Shown one piece after another: positions 1-9,757 of a DNA stretch of 64,000 nt (its first letter is position 1; every line of letters starts with the position of its first letter). The notes under the pieces were generated by a model. It did not search any database. It had not been told where the DNA came from and was given only the letters and a program-made list of their open reading frames with translations. Made by a program: the position numbers and the translations under genes. This DNA comes from Epilithonimonas vandammei (GTDB lineage Bacteria; Bacteroidota; Bacteroidia; Flavobacteriales; Weeksellaceae): assembly GCF_003860525.1 (NCBI RefSeq), contig NZ_CP034161.1:2790001-2854000 (forward strand), in the 5' to 3' direction.

Positions 1-2086
1 TCTGATACCAAAGTCCATCCTGGCGTTTGAAAAAATAATCATTATAAAGGTCAAGCAATTTTGCTTTTTCCCAGTCCGGAAGATATTTGTAAGAAGTCGT
101 TTTAGCAATATTAAATCTTGGATGATAAACGATTCCGTTATCAGTTTCTTCAGTTAAGAATAAAACATTTCCAGCCAACGAAATCAATTTTTCTTCTGCC
201 CAATCCCAGGATTCTTTTTTGAAATAGTCTGTTAATTTTCTCTGGGTGTCAAACTCCGGCTTGAAAGTGTAAGTCCCGTTATGATGATTATCGAAGAAAT
301 GATTCTGAATTTTTTCTTTGAATTCACCGAAGTTTTCCCAAAGAATCGGGTCATTCACAAATGGTTTCACATAACGGTCATAATTAAAAGGAATCTGTCT
401 GTCTGCAAATTCTTTCTCAGTCACAGGAAGCGCCGGATAAAAATAACCCAGCAAACCTTGGGTCGCAGAAATCGGCATTCTCCAGATTCTGAAAAATCCT
501 AGAATGTGGTCAATTCTCATCGCATCAAAATATTGCTCAAGAACTTTGAAACGCTTTTTCCACCATTGGTAACCGTCGGCTTTCATCACTTCCCAATTAT
601 AAGTCGGGAATTCCCAGTTTTGTCCCAAATCGGAGAATTGGTCTGGCGGTGCACCAGCTTGAAAATCCATTCCGAACAATTCCGGCTCTGTCCAAGCTTC
701 TACAGAATATCTATAAATCCCAATCGGCAAATCTCCTTTTACGGAAATTCCTAATTTATGAACATATTCTACAGCATCTTGAAGTTGCAAATGCAATTGA
801 TACTGCACCCAAGCGTGAAGCATCAACTGAGAATATTCTTTATGTTTTGGTGAATAAAGTGTCGCTACTTTTCCGGCAACATATTTTTTATGAGTCTTCC
901 ATTCATTAAAATTGGGCGTTTTGTATTTGTCTCTTAAAACACAAAATGCAGAATAAGGCATCAGCCATTCCTCATTATCTTTAATGAACTTTTTGAAGTT
1001 TTTATCTTTAAGAATCGCTTCTTGATTTGCTTCGAAAACAGCCGTTGCATATTTCCATTTTCCGGAAATCATTTGCTCGTAATCAATCAAACTCAAAGCA
1101 TTCAGTTCTGCTTTTTTTGCCTGATAATCTTCAACCAAATCTTTCGGCAAAGCATATTCTAATTTCTCAATCGAGAGATATTGCGGATGAAGTGCATAAA
1201 CCGAAATCGCAGCATAAGGATAAGAATCTGTCCAAGTGTAATTCGCAGTTGTATCGTTAATCGGCAAAATCTGAATCACAGACAATTTGGTTTCATTAGC
1301 CCAATCTCCCAATTTTTTGATATCCGGAAATTCTCCAACACCAAAACCATCATCCGTTCTCAATGAGAAAACAGGAACCGCAACGCCAGCAGAATGCCAA
1401 AGCGTATGATTATCAAATTTAAAATAATGGTCTGCTTTCACATAAAGAATATCCTTATTTGGATTTCCAAAAACCCAACGGTTATCACCAGGTTCTATGT
1501 AGAAAACCTTGCCGGTATTTTTATCTTTAATCGCGTATTTGTAAAGAATTGTCTGATGAGAATTGATTTCAACGGCGGTTTCCCAAACGCCGTAATCTGT
1601 TTCGCTCAGTTCAACAGCTTTTTCATAATCCCAATTTCCCAAAGCATCCACATTTCCAACCAAAACCAATTGCCAGTTTGGATGATAAAGTGGCGCTTCT
1701 ATTCTGAAAAGATGCGTATGCTTCTTAACTACCGGTTGTTTTGCAGGCTGAAAACCTTGCAAACGATTATGCAGAATTTTGTTGGTTAAATAATTTTCAG
1801 GAAAATTCTTGAGATTCCATTGGTCAAAGATTACAAATTCTTTAAAACTGTTTGGAAGATTAAGCTGATGAAAAGGAATCTCTTCCTCCAAAACTTCCCC
1901 ATCTTCGTTCACGACAAGATATTTGTAGAGAATCGATTTTGAAAAATAATCAATTTCTGTGGTCCAGTTGTTATTTTCGGAATAGGTCAAGTTGTAGTCA
2001 CGATGCTCGTTTTTGTCCTCAAACAGGCGCAAAACGAGTCGCTGGCCAACTTTTGTTCCGAAGTTAACACTAAAGTATAGTTTCAT
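1..2086 (-). CDS. malQ: 4-alpha-glucanotransferase (MalQ, GH77), C-terminus beyond window
   Basis: Transfers alpha-1,4-glucan segments between maltodextrins in the cytoplasm, releasing glucose. Read on the minus strand from ATG at 2086, the frame stays open to the left edge (about 695 codons), so the C-terminus is missing. The N-terminal ~240 residues hold two carbohydrate-binding-module-20-like repeats (the second around HLFRIEAPLYHPNW and GNVDALGNWD). The GH77 barrel follows, with FSLRTDDGFGVGEFPDIKKL, KGDLPIGI and FDAMRIDHILGFFRIW, whose Asp is the expected nucleophile region. Two N-terminal starch-binding modules are typical of the larger plant DPE2/Bacteroidota MalQ form, not the shorter E. 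coli type. It would act on products imported by the starch locus at the other end of the window. The family call is from sequence recognition. Confidence 0.93.
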   Translation of the reverse strand, partial: MKLYFSVNFGTKVGQRLVLRLFEDKNEHRDYNLTYSENNNWTTEIDYFSKSILYKYLVVNEDGEVLEEEIPFHQLNLPNSFKEFVIFDQWNLKNFPENYLTNKILHNRLQGFQPAKQPVVKKHTHLFRIEAPLYHPNWQLVLVGNVDALGNWDYEKAVELSETDYGVWETAVEINSHQTILYKYAIKDKNTGKVFYIEPGDNRWVFGNPNKDILYVKADHYFKFDNHTLWHSAGVAVPVFSLRTDDGFGVGEFPDIKKLGDWANETKLSVIQILPINDTTANYTWTDSYPYAAISVYALHPQYLSIEKLEYALPKDLVEDYQAKKAELNALSLIDYEQMISGKWKYATAVFEANQEAILKDKNFKKFIKDNEEWLMPYSAFCVLRDKYKTPNFNEWKTHKKYVAGKVATLYSPKHKEYSQLMLHAWVQYQLHLQLQDAVEYVHKLGISVKGDLPIGIYRYSVEAWTEPELFGMDFQAGAPPDQFSDLGQNWEFPTYNWEVMKADGYQWWKKRFKVLEQYFDAMRIDHILGFFRIWRMPISATQGLLGYFYPALPVTEKEFADRQIPFNYDRYVKPFVNDPILWENFGEFKEKIQNHFFDNHHNGTYTFKPEFDTQRKLTDYFKKESWDWAEEKLISLAGNVLFLTEETDNGIVYHPRFNIAKTTSYKYLPDWEKAKLLDLYNDYFFKRQDGLWYQ

Positions 2087-2157
2087 TTATTAAGGTCTAT
2101 TAATATGGACGCAATTTAATGATTTATTGAATTATAAATAATATTCCTGTAAAAAAA

Positions 2158-2877
2158 TCATTTTTTACCAATTCTTTCCAGATATGCACCAATATGATTA
2201 TCCAAAGAAACGGTAAGTCCACCAATATTTTTGGCTTTCATATACATCAGAACTTTTTCGTCTTTTAATGAAAACATCAAAAAATCATTGAATTTTTCGG
2301 GTGATATTCCTGCTTCAACAAAATATTCTAAGTCAATATTATTTTGAATCCAAGCTAAACCTTCTTGCAAATCTTCATATTTATAGCGATTTTTCAATCG
2401 TCTGGAATTGCCCGAAAGCCATTTATACAGATTATCAACATTAAGCGAAGCTCCAAGTAGCGGCAACAACACTTCTTTTGCGCCAACGGGTTTTTCACGG
2501 GGTTTCTCTGGTCCTTTTGGTAGTCCGATATCTTTTCTTAGTTTTTCTTCCTGAGATTCTGCAAGTCTTTTGTTGACAATCTTAACTTCTTCTATTTCCT
2601 GTGGCAATTGTTGTAGGATGACTTTTAGCAAATCATTATTGATCTTTATTCTTTCGCCTTTATATTTTTCTTTAGCAAATCGTAGTTCATCACCCATTTT
2701 TCCAGCGATTGAAAAATTTCCAAAATTATCTGTGTAAACTTTTTGATTGGAAGACATATTCACAATCAACACTTTTGAGATAGGATGATCTTCCTCCGAA
2801 ACTACAACTCCGGAAATCGTCTGAGAGCAGACAAAGAAAGAAATACAGAGACAATAAAAGAGTAAAAATCGTTTCAA
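2158..2877 (-). CDS. Secreted protein with carboxypeptidase-regulatory-like N-domain
   Basis: Unknown function, 239 residues. A hydrophobic signal peptide (FLLFYCLCISFFVCSQ) ends at a typical Bacteroidota S-Q cleavage site. It is followed by TISGVVVSEEDHPISKVLIV and a QKVYTDNFGNFSI stretch, the beta-sandwich pattern of CarboxypepD_reg-like domains found at the start of TonB-dependent receptors and many exported flavobacterial proteins. The rest is a charged linker with a Pro/Lys-rich patch (GLPKGPEKPREKP) and a helical C-terminal part without recognised motifs. It lies between cysS and malQ with its own -7 box, so it is probably monocistronic. Likely periplasmic or envelope-associated; no specific function is claimed. 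Confidence 0.75.
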   Translation of the reverse strand: MKRFLLFYCLCISFFVCSQTISGVVVSEEDHPISKVLIVNMSSNQKVYTDNFGNFSIAGKMGDELRFAKEKYKGERIKINNDLLKVILQQLPQEIEEVKIVNKRLAESQEEKLRKDIGLPKGPEKPREKPVGAKEVLLPLLGASLNVDNLYKWLSGNSRRLKNRYKYEDLQEGLAWIQNNIDLEYFVEAGISPEKFNDFLMFSLKDEKVLMYMKAKNIGGLTVSLDNHIGAYLERIGKK

Positions 2878-2894
2878 AAGCGGTTAGTTTTATT

Positions 2895-2902
2895 CAAAAA
2901 TA
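2895..2902 (-). promoter_or_regulatory. Bacteroidota -7 box for the 2158-2877 gene
   Basis: On the minus strand the bases read TATTTTTG, matching the TAnnTTTG consensus, 17 nt upstream of the ATG at 2877. No clear -33 TTG was seen. The box lies between the cysS terminator and the gene. Confidence 0.5.
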
Positions 2903-2920
2903 AGTTACAATGTTAAAATA

Positions 2921-2953
2921 AAAATACGGTTTAACTTTCGTTAACCGTATTTC
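2921..2953 (-). terminator. Rho-independent terminator after cysS
   Basis: An inverted repeat with AAATACGGTT and AACCGTATTT arms lies just past the cysS stop. On the minus strand it is followed by TTTTTATTTT. Confidence 0.75.
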
Positions 2954-2973
2954 TAATTATTTAAGATTAATTT

Positions 2974-4446
2974 TTATTGAATCAATTGATAAGTTGTCCC
3001 ATCACGTCCGTCTTTCAGCTCTATTCCTTTTTCAAGGAGCTGATCACGGATCTGGTCAGACAATTCCCAATTTTTAGATTTTCTTGCTTGATTTCTCAAA
3101 TCGATTAAAACTTGTAACGTCTGATCAAGCTTATCATTATTAGATTCCTCAATCGTTTGTAATCCCAAAACATCAAAAACAATCGCATTCAGGAATTGTT
3201 TTAAATCTTCATAATCTTCTGTAGAGATACTTTCTTTACCCAATTTTGAGGCCGAAATAAACTTCACTGCTTCGAATAAATGAGAAATCAAAATCGGACT
3301 ATTGAAATCATCGTTCAAAGCTTCCAGAACTTTTTCTTTCCAATTTTTATAATCAAAAGAAGAAGTTTCTACACCCTCCACCTGAACTTGTGTATTAAGG
3401 ATTTTAACCGCTTCCATCAATCGATTGAAACCTTTTTCACTTGCCAACATTGCATCATTGGAAATATCAAGAACACTTCTGTAATGCGCCTGTAAAAAGC
3501 AAAACCTCAAAACGCTTGGATGAAAAGCCTTTTCAAAGAAATCATTATTTCCGGTAATCAATTCCATTGGAAGAATATAATTACCTGTTGATTTGCTCAT
3601 TCTTTGTCCGTTCATTGTCAACATATTGGCGTGCATCCAATATTTCACAGGCTCTACGCCGTTGCAAGCTTTTCCTTGAGCGATTTCACATTCGTGATGT
3701 GGGAACTTCAAATCCATTCCACCACCGTGAATATCGAATTGATCGCCAAGATATTTTGTACTCATAGCAGTACACTCAAGATGCCAGCCTGGGAAACCTT
3801 CTCCCCAAGGCGAAGGCCATTTCATAATATGTTCCGGCGATGCTTTTTTCCAAAGGGCGAAATCTTGTGGATTTTTCTTCTCAAATTGTCCATCCAAATC
3901 TCTTGTATTTGCAAATAATTCCTCAATATTTCTTCGGGACAATTCGCCATAATTAAGACCTCTCGCATTGTATTCCAAAACATCGAAATAAACCGAACCG
4001 TTACTTTCGTAAGCAAAACCTTTTTCAATTAGATCTTTCGCAAGTTCCAATTGTTCGATGATGTGACCAGTTGCAGTCGGCTCAATGGTTGGAGGTAACA
4101 GATTGAATTTCTTCAAGACCTCGTGAAAATCAACTGTATATTTTTGTACAATTTCCATCGGTTCCAGTTTTTCCAATCTGGATTGTTTAATGAATCTGTC
4201 ATTATTGATATCGCCATCGTCCGTGAGATGGCCTGCATCAGTAATATTTCTGACATATCTGACTTTATAGCCAAGGAACTGAAGACTTCTGTAAATAAAA
4301 TCGAAGGACAAAAAAGTTCTTACATTGCCCAAATGCACGTTGCTGTAAACCGTCGGTCCACAAACGTACATCCCGATATTACCTTCTAATATGGGTTTGA
4401 AAAATTCTTTTTCGCCTGATAGCGAGTTGTATATTTTTAGTTGCAT
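2974..4446 (-). CDS. cysS: Cysteine--tRNA ligase
   Basis: Class I aminoacyl-tRNA synthetase charging tRNA-Cys in the cytoplasm. 490 residues, normal for the family. The N-terminal Rossmann fold has the zinc ligand and HIGH-type motif in [16 protein letters not shown]. Further zinc ligands lie in [10 protein letters not shown] and [17 protein letters not shown], and the KMSKS loop is [10 protein letters not shown]. The C-terminal helical anticodon-binding bundle ends near [19 protein letters not shown]. The ATG at 4446 is the only sensible start. The gene is followed by a strong terminator, with folE upstream in the same direction; a gap of about 117 bp suggests independent expression. Confidence 0.98.
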   Translation of the reverse strand: MQLKIYNSLSGEKEFFKPILEGNIGMYVCGPTVYSNVHLGNVRTFLSFDFIYRSLQFLGYKVRYVRNITDAGHLTDDGDINNDRFIKQSRLEKLEPMEIVQKYTVDFHEVLKKFNLLPPTIEPTATGHIIEQLELAKDLIEKGFAYESNGSVYFDVLEYNARGLNYGELSRRNIEELFANTRDLDGQFEKKNPQDFALWKKASPEHIMKWPSPWGEGFPGWHLECTAMSTKYLGDQFDIHGGGMDLKFPHHECEIAQGKACNGVEPVKYWMHANMLTMNGQRMSKSTGNYILPMELITGNNDFFEKAFHPSVLRFCFLQAHYRSVLDISNDAMLASEKGFNRLMEAVKILNTQVQVEGVETSSFDYKNWKEKVLEALNDDFNSPILISHLFEAVKFISASKLGKESISTEDYEDLKQFLNAIVFDVLGLQTIEESNNDKLDQTLQVLIDLRNQARKSKNWELSDQIRDQLLEKGIELKDGRDGTTYQLIQ

Positions 4447-4563
4447 CTTTTTGTAAATGATGAATGATAGTTGATTAATGATTAAAATATTAACACAAAA
4501 ATCAACAACAAATAATTGTCGTAATAAAGATTTTGTTCAATTCTTTTTTAAATTTTATCATTA

Positions 4564-5229
4564 TTAATCAAATTTTGCGTGACTTCCTACATAATGCAGA
4601 AACTCTTGTCTTGTAATTGGGTTAGTTCTGAAAATCCCGCTCAATTCTGCTGTAATCGTAGAACTGGCTGTATCTTTTATTCCTCTGCAATTCACACAAA
4701 GATGTTTAGCATCGATGATACAAGCTACATTATTAGTACCCAAAGCATCTTTCAAAGCATCTACTATCTGCATTGTCAGTCTTTCCTGTACTTGCGGACG
4801 TTTGGCATAATAATCTACAATTCTGTTGATCTTAGACAGACCAATTACCTCACCATTGGAAATATAAGCAACGTGCGCTTTTCCTATAATAGGCAAAAAG
4901 TGATGTTCACAGAAAGAATAAACCGTAATATCTTTTTCCACCAGCATCTGTCTGTACTTGTACTGATTTTTAAAAGTGGAAATTGCTGGTTTATTCTCAG
5001 GTAGCAAACCGCCAAAAATTTCATTGACATACATCTTGGCCACTCTTTTTGGCGAGTCCTTTAAAGAGTCGTCCGTCATATCAAGTCCTAAGGTATGCAT
5101 TATTTCGGCAAAAAGCCCTTCAATTTTCTTAATCTTTTTATCGGGATCAAGCTCAAAAGCATCATTTCTCAGAGGTGTATGTTCCTTACCAGTGAAAACA
5201 TCGTCATCATTATCCGGAAATTGTTCCAT
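4564..5229 (-). CDS. folE: GTP cyclohydrolase I
   Basis: Converts GTP to 7,8-dihydroneopterin triphosphate, the first step of folate/pterin synthesis. 221 residues, cytoplasmic, expected to be a homodecamer. The zinc site is visible as the Cys and His of SFCEHHFLPIIGKAHVAY and the second Cys region in HLCVNCRGIKD. The substrate-binding segment GLSKINRIVDYYAKRPQVQERL is intact. An acidic N-terminal ~45 residues precedes the catalytic domain. It is transcribed divergently from acpP and has its own -7 box 20 nt before the ATG. Confidence 0.97.
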   Translation of the reverse strand: MEQFPDNDDDVFTGKEHTPLRNDAFELDPDKKIKKIEGLFAEIMHTLGLDMTDDSLKDSPKRVAKMYVNEIFGGLLPENKPAISTFKNQYKYRQMLVEKDITVYSFCEHHFLPIIGKAHVAYISNGEVIGLSKINRIVDYYAKRPQVQERLTMQIVDALKDALGTNNVACIIDAKHLCVNCRGIKDTASSTITAELSGIFRTNPITRQEFLHYVGSHAKFD

Positions 5230-5249
5230 AATATTTTCGTAATAAGACG

Positions 5250-5257
5250 CAAAAATA
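5250..5257 (-). promoter_or_regulatory. -7 box for folE
   Basis: The minus strand reads TATTTTTG, 20 nt upstream of the folE ATG, in the divergent folE/acpP intergenic region. The -33 element is not clear. Confidence 0.5.
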
Positions 5258-5347
5258 AGGAAATTTTCAGACCATAACTATTGTAATTTTAAAGATTTGA
5301 TTATAAAAAAGATAGAATCCCACAACGGCTAAAAAACTAAAAAAAAA

Positions 5348-5376
5348 TTGAAATGATTTGAATTTTTATATATTTG
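5348..5376 (+). promoter_or_regulatory. Promoter of acpP-fabF-rnc-pyk run
   Basis: A TTG (5348-5350) is followed after an 18-nt spacer by TATATTTG (5369-5376). This is a good match to the Bacteroidota TTG / TAnnTTTG promoter and predicts a start near 5381 and a leader of about 28 nt before acpP. Confidence 0.75.
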
Positions 5377-5408
5377 CACCTAATTAACATTAATTAAAAA
5401 TAAATATT

Positions 5409-5648
5409 ATGTCAGACATTGCATCAAGAGTAAAAGCTATCATCGCTGATAAGCTTGACGTTGAAGAAACAGAAGTAACTCCAGAAGCTAGCTTCACTAA
5501 TGATTTAGGAGCTGATTCATTGGATACTGTAGAACTTATCATGGAGTTTGAAAAAGAATTCAACATCCAAATCCCTGATGATCAGGCAGAAAAAATTACA
5601 ACTGTTGGTCACGCTATCGCTTACATCGAAGAAGTTGTAAACAAATAA
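5409..5648 (+). CDS. acpP: Acyl carrier protein
   Basis: Small acidic carrier of growing acyl chains for fatty acid and lipid A synthesis. 79 residues, standard length. The 4'-phosphopantetheine attachment site is Ser37 in the [12 protein letters not shown] motif. Helices I and III are recognisable ([11 protein letters not shown] and the IPDDQAEKI region). It is first in a plus-strand run and is followed after 23 bp by fabF, the usual acpP-fabF pairing. The upstream promoter is one of the clearest in the window, consistent with a highly expressed protein. Confidence 0.98.
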   Translation: MSDIASRVKAIIADKLDVEETEVTPEASFTNDLGADSLDTVELIMEFEKEFNIQIPDDQAEKITTVGHAIAYIEEVVNK

Positions 5649-5671
5649 TATTATCAAGATAGAATAAATTT

Positions 5672-6919
5672 ATGGAATTAAAGAGAGTAGTTGTAACCGG
5701 CTTCGGCGCTATTACACCAATTGGAAATAATGCTAAAGAATACTGGGAAAACCTTATAAAGGGCGAGAGTGGTGCTGCTCCTATTACTCTTTTTGATTCC
5801 ACTAATTTTAAAACTAAGTTTGCCTGCGAGGTAAAAAATTTCAATGCGCTTAATTATTTCGATAAAAAAGAAGCAAAGAAAATGGACAGAAATTCTCAAT
5901 TCGGCCAAATTGCCGCAAGAGAAGCCATTGCGCACAGCAGACTTATTGAAGATGAAGTGAATAAGGATCGTGTTGGAGTAATCTGGGGATCAGGAATCGG
6001 CGGACTGGAAACTTTCGAAACGGAAGTTCTTGGCTGGGCATCTTCCAATAATATCCCAAGGTTTAATCCTTTCTTTATTCCCAAAATGATTGCAGATATC
6101 ACGCCCGGCAACATCTCGATAGAGTATGGATTCCACGGACCAAACTACACCACGGTTTCTGCTTGTGCATCATCTGCAAACGCCTTGATAGATGCAAAAA
6201 TGCTTATTAATCTTGGCAAAGCAGACGTTATCGTCTGCGGTGGTTCCGAAGCAGCTGTTACAGCTAGCGGAATGGGAGGATTCAATGCAATGCACGCGCT
6301 TTCTACAAGAAACGATGATCCGAAAACAGCTTCGCGACCTTTTGATAAAGACAGAGATGGTTTTGTCCTAGGTGAAGGTGCTGGATGTATCATACTTGAA
6401 GAATATGAACATGCAAAAAAACGAGGAGCAACAATCTATGCAGAATTAGCTGGTGGAGGCATGAGTGCAGATGCACATCACATGACAGCACCACACCCTG
6501 AAGGTCTTGGCGCTTATCTGGTAATGAAAAATTGTTTGGAAGATGCAGGTGTAACTGCTGACGAAGTAGACCATATCAATATGCATGGTACGTCTACTCC
6601 TTTAGGAGACATTGCAGAATCCAATGCTATTGCAAGATTATTCGGAGAGCACGCTTTTGATATTCAGATTAATTCTACAAAATCAATGACAGGACATCTT
6701 CTCGGAGCGGCTGGAGTTATTGAGGCTATTGCTGCATTACACACCATCATTCACGGCATTGTACCGCCAACCATTAATCATTTTACTGATGATGAAAGCA
6801 TTGACAGCAGACTCAACTTTACCTTTAACAATGCGGTAGAAAAAAATGTTGACATTGCGATGAGTAATACTTTCGGTTTTGGAGGCCACAATGCGTGCGT
6901 TCTTTTCAAAAAAATATAA
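5672..6919 (+). CDS. fabF: 3-oxoacyl-[acyl-carrier-protein] synthase II
   Basis: Condenses acyl-ACP with malonyl-ACP in fatty acid elongation. 415 residues, normal for FabF. The thiolase-fold Cys-His-His triad is present: Cys in TVSACASSANA, His in HMHGTSTPLGD and His in KSMTGHLLGAAG. The C-terminal glycine-rich NTFGFGGHNACVLF is typical. It sits 23 bp after acpP and 12 bp before rnc, so it is almost certainly cotranscribed with both. It functions with FabZ encoded in the lpxC fusion at 14976-16370. Confidence 0.98.
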   Translation: MELKRVVVTGFGAITPIGNNAKEYWENLIKGESGAAPITLFDSTNFKTKFACEVKNFNALNYFDKKEAKKMDRNSQFGQIAAREAIAHSRLIEDEVNKDRVGVIWGSGIGGLETFETEVLGWASSNNIPRFNPFFIPKMIADITPGNISIEYGFHGPNYTTVSACASSANALIDAKMLINLGKADVIVCGGSEAAVTASGMGGFNAMHALSTRNDDPKTASRPFDKDRDGFVLGEGAGCIILEEYEHAKKRGATIYAELAGGGMSADAHHMTAPHPEGLGAYLVMKNCLEDAGVTADEVDHINMHGTSTPLGDIAESNAIARLFGEHAFDIQINSTKSMTGHLLGAAGVIEAIAALHTIIHGIVPPTINHFTDDESIDSRLNFTFNNAVEKNVDIAMSNTFGFGGHNACVLFKKI

Positions 6920-6931
6920 TTTGAGGTTTTT

Positions 6932-7702
6932 ATGGAGTTGAAAAATTATTTTTTCAAATTTCTTCCTAAAAACAGAACACAAAAACTTTCGGAAAAAGAT
7001 CTTCTTTTTCGCAAAAATATTTCTCATATTGTGGGCTATAACATCCATAATCTGGAAATCTTTAAGGAGGCTTTCTCACTGAAATCCTCTACAAAAAGTA
7101 CGAATAAAAAAAATTATGAACGTCTTGAGTTTTTAGGGGATTCTGTTTTAGGTACCATTATTTCTTGCCATCTTTTTCAGACTTACCCGAATGAAAACGA
7201 GGGTTTTCTCACGCAGATGAAATCCAAGATTGTCAATCGGAAAAACCTAAATAAGCTAGGTGAAGACCTAAAACTCAGCAACCTTTTACAGGTTGATACA
7301 TCCCAGATCATTCTGAGTGAAAACATTTCCGGTAACCTCCTAGAAGCGCTTATTGGAGCCATTTACCTTGATATAGATTATGAATTCTGCAAAAAGATAG
7401 TTCTGGACAGGATATTAACTCCTTCCACAATTAACAAGCTGGAAAACAAGATTATCAGTTATAAAGGCCTCTTACTAGAATGGAGTCAAAAAAAGAAAGT
7501 TTCTATTAGATACGAAACCTGCGAAGAAATTCAGCCGAATAAAACGATCTTATTTCGATGCCAAGTTTGGTTACAAAATGAAAAAATATCTAATGCTCTA
7601 GAAGCTTCTAAAAAGAAAGCTGAAGAGAAAGCTGCTAAAAGGGCGTTTTATGTCCTGAGTAAAAAAGAAAATATTATTGAAAATCAAAAAACAATTTCTT
7701 AA
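6932..7702 (+). CDS. rnc: Ribonuclease III
   Basis: Double-strand-specific endoribonuclease for rRNA and mRNA processing, Mg2+-dependent homodimer. 256 residues. The signature motif is ERLEFLGDSVLG, with the catalytic acidic residues there and in NLLEALIGAIYLD. The C-terminal double-stranded RNA-binding domain covers roughly residues 165-245 (YKGLLLEWSQKKK ... ASKKKAEEKAAKRAF). A basic N-terminal extension of ~35 residues precedes the nuclease domain. The 3' end overlaps the next gene by 26 bp. The acpP-fabF-rnc linkage is an ancient conserved order. Confidence 0.97.
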   Translation: MELKNYFFKFLPKNRTQKLSEKDLLFRKNISHIVGYNIHNLEIFKEAFSLKSSTKSTNKKNYERLEFLGDSVLGTIISCHLFQTYPNENEGFLTQMKSKIVNRKNLNKLGEDLKLSNLLQVDTSQIILSENISGNLLEALIGAIYLDIDYEFCKKIVLDRILTPSTINKLENKIISYKGLLLEWSQKKKVSIRYETCEEIQPNKTILFRCQVWLQNEKISNALEASKKKAEEKAAKRAFYVLSKKENIIENQKTIS

Positions 7703-8150
7703 GCTAGAAGAAGATCTTTCTGAGATCAATGTAGGATTGATAAGACTTATAAAATCAATTCCTGAGCACGAATTTTTTTTTCTCCTGAACAAGATCAATG
7801 ATTTTAATTTTAAAAGGATTGATGACATCGTAATCAGCGGAGAATATTTTGACCATTTTTTTTCAAGATATCAGGCCTATGATAAGTTTTCCAAGAACTG
7901 TTATAGCTTTATATCTAACAAGTCGATTCGTTCTGAGCAAAAAAAAGCACAAAACCAGCTTTTTTTAGATGAATCGAATATTAAATTTTTACTAAATCTG
8001 CATCAGGATGCCGACTACATTTTAACTAATTCTGATATGTTTGCGGATTTTTCATTAATTTTGCTCCCTGAAAATCTTGTATTTCAAATTCAGGAATACT
8101 TATTAAGTTCTGATGAAGAACTTTATCAATTAATTCAATATTATGAATAA
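7677..8150 (+). CDS. IPExxxVDY-family protein (function unknown)
   Basis: 157 residues, with a motif near residue 25 (SIPEHEFFFLLNKIND) of the kind that names the IPExxxVDY family, which is restricted to Bacteroidota and regularly sits between rnc and pyk. The frame needs a TTG start at 7677, inside the end of rnc (26-bp overlap). No ATG lies before the conserved N-terminal part, so TTG is preferred. The C-terminal half is rich in Leu, Asp and Phe (ADFSLILLPENLVFQIQEYL) with no catalytic motif seen. It overlaps pyk by 8 bp, implying translational coupling. Function is unknown; membership is judged from context plus the short motif. Confidence 0.8.
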   Translation: MKIKKQFLKLEEDLSEINVGLIRLIKSIPEHEFFFLLNKINDFNFKRIDDIVISGEYFDHFFSRYQAYDKFSKNCYSFISNKSIRSEQKKAQNQLFLDESNIKFLLNLHQDADYILTNSDMFADFSLILLPENLVFQIQEYLLSSDEELYQLIQYYE

Positions 8151-9588
8151 GAACCTAAAAAAAACAAAAATAATTGCAACACTAGGCCCTGCTACTTCTA
8201 GCAAGGAGACGATGATACAAATGATACAAGCTGGTGTTGATGTGTTTAGAATTAATTTTTCTCACGCCGATTACGAATTGGTGAAAAGAAATGTTGAGAT
8301 AATTCGTGAAATCAATCAAGAATATGGTTACTCCGTCTCTATTTTGGGAGATTTACAAGGGCCAAAATTAAGAGTTGGTGTGGTGAAAGAAGGTTCTTTC
8401 ATTAACCCGGGAGACGTTCTTACTTTCACAAACGAAAAAATGGAAGGCGATGCGACTAAAGTTTATATGACTTATGAGAAGTTCCCTCAAGACGTAAAAG
8501 TTGGTGAAAGAATCTTGATTGATGACGGAAAATTGGTTCTTGAAGTTATTGAAACTAATAATTTAGATACAGTAAGAGCTAAAACAATCCAGGGTGGACC
8601 ATTGAGTTCTAAAAAAGGTGTTAACCTTCCTAACACCAATGTTTCTCTTCCTGCTTTGACAGAAAAAGATATCGAGGATGCTAACTTTATGTTGGACCTT
8701 GAGCTAGATTGGATCGCTTTATCATTCGTGCGTCACGCACAAGATATTATCGATTTGAAAGAATTGATGGCAAAACATCCAACCAATAAAACAAAAACAC
8801 CAATTATTGCTAAAATTGAAAAGCCAGAAGGTGTTAAAAACATCGATGAAATTTTGATGGAGTGTGATTGCTTGATGGTTGCAAGAGGAGATCTAGGTGT
8901 TGAAGTTCCTATGGAGCAGGTTCCTGTAATTCAAAAAAATCTTGTTAACAAAGCAAGACTTTATGCAAAACCTGTTATCATCGCCACACAGATGATGGAA
9001 ACGATGATTAATAGCTTGACACCTACAAGAGCGGAAGTAAATGACGTTGCAAACTCAGTTTTAGATGGTGCAGATGCGGTGATGCTTTCCGGAGAAACAT
9101 CTGTAGGAAAATATCCTGTAGACGTGGTTAGAAATATGGCTAAAATTGTTAAGAATATTGAAAAAACAGCTTTATATTCAAAACTAAACCACGTTATAGA
9201 AGAAAAAATAAACTGTGTAGACGAGAGATTTATTACTGATAAAGTGTGCCGTTCAGCGGTTGATATTGCAAGGTCTACTGGAGCAGAAGCTATTGTAACG
9301 CTTACGGCTTCTGGCTACACAGCATTTCAGATCTCAGCACACAGACCATCTTCTCACATCATCGTTTTCAGTTCTAATAAACGTGTTATTACTATGCTGA
9401 ATCTGCTTTGGGGAGTTAGAGCATTTTATTACGATATGCAGAAATCTACTGATGAAACAGTAATTCAGGTGAATATGCTGACGCATAATTACGGCTTTGT
9501 GGAACAAGGTGATTTTGTGGTGAATCTGAATGCAATGCCAGTTCATAATGGAGGCAAAACCAATACATTGAGATTATCTACGATTTAA
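8143..9588 (+). CDS. pyk: Pyruvate kinase
   Basis: Last step of glycolysis: phosphoenolpyruvate + ADP to pyruvate + ATP. 481 residues, a standard single-domain-set bacterial enzyme. Visible landmarks are the N-terminal KTKIIATLGPATSS, the substrate loop VFRINFSHADYE, the active-site signature PIIAKIEKPEGVKNIDEIL with the catalytic Lys, the MVARGDLGVEVP Mg2+ site and IATQMMETMI. The C-terminal allosteric domain ends near NTLRLSTI. It is the last gene of the acpP run, overlapping its upstream neighbour by 8 bp and followed by a terminator. Confidence 0.98.
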   Translation: MNKNLKKTKIIATLGPATSSKETMIQMIQAGVDVFRINFSHADYELVKRNVEIIREINQEYGYSVSILGDLQGPKLRVGVVKEGSFINPGDVLTFTNEKMEGDATKVYMTYEKFPQDVKVGERILIDDGKLVLEVIETNNLDTVRAKTIQGGPLSSKKGVNLPNTNVSLPALTEKDIEDANFMLDLELDWIALSFVRHAQDIIDLKELMAKHPTNKTKTPIIAKIEKPEGVKNIDEILMECDCLMVARGDLGVEVPMEQVPVIQKNLVNKARLYAKPVIIATQMMETMINSLTPTRAEVNDVANSVLDGADAVMLSGETSVGKYPVDVVRNMAKIVKNIEKTALYSKLNHVIEEKINCVDERFITDKVCRSAVDIARSTGAEAIVTLTASGYTAFQISAHRPSSHIIVFSSNKRVITMLNLLWGVRAFYYDMQKSTDETVIQVNMLTHNYGFVEQGDFVVNLNAMPVHNGGKTNTLRLSTI

Positions 9589-9607
9589 TAAAATTAAATC
9601 AACATTT

Positions 9608-9648
9608 AAAAAAGTCCGAGGTGTTATGCTTCGGATTTTTTATTTTTT
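9608..9648 (+). terminator. Terminator after pyk
   Basis: A TCCGA/TCGGA stem with A-rich left and T-rich right flanks is followed by TTTTTTATTTTTT, 20 bp past the pyk stop. Confidence 0.7.
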
Positions 9649-9730
9649 GTGGAATATTATTTAGGTTAAAAAAACAACTTTTTTAACTTTCTCTTAGAAC
9701 AAAAAATTAGCAATTAAGAATTAAAATGAT

Positions 9731-9738
9731 TATTTTTG
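9731..9738 (+). promoter_or_regulatory. -7 box for recA
   Basis: TATTTTTG lies 19 nt before the recA ATG. The -33 region holds only a partial TTAG match. No LexA-like palindrome was recognised. Confidence 0.5.
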
Positions 9739-9757
9739 AGAACAATTTATTTTTATA

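Noticed and set aside
281-1789. Several plus-strand frames opposite malQ
   Set aside because: Antisense shadows of the malQ coding sequence, with low-complexity, unrelated translations.
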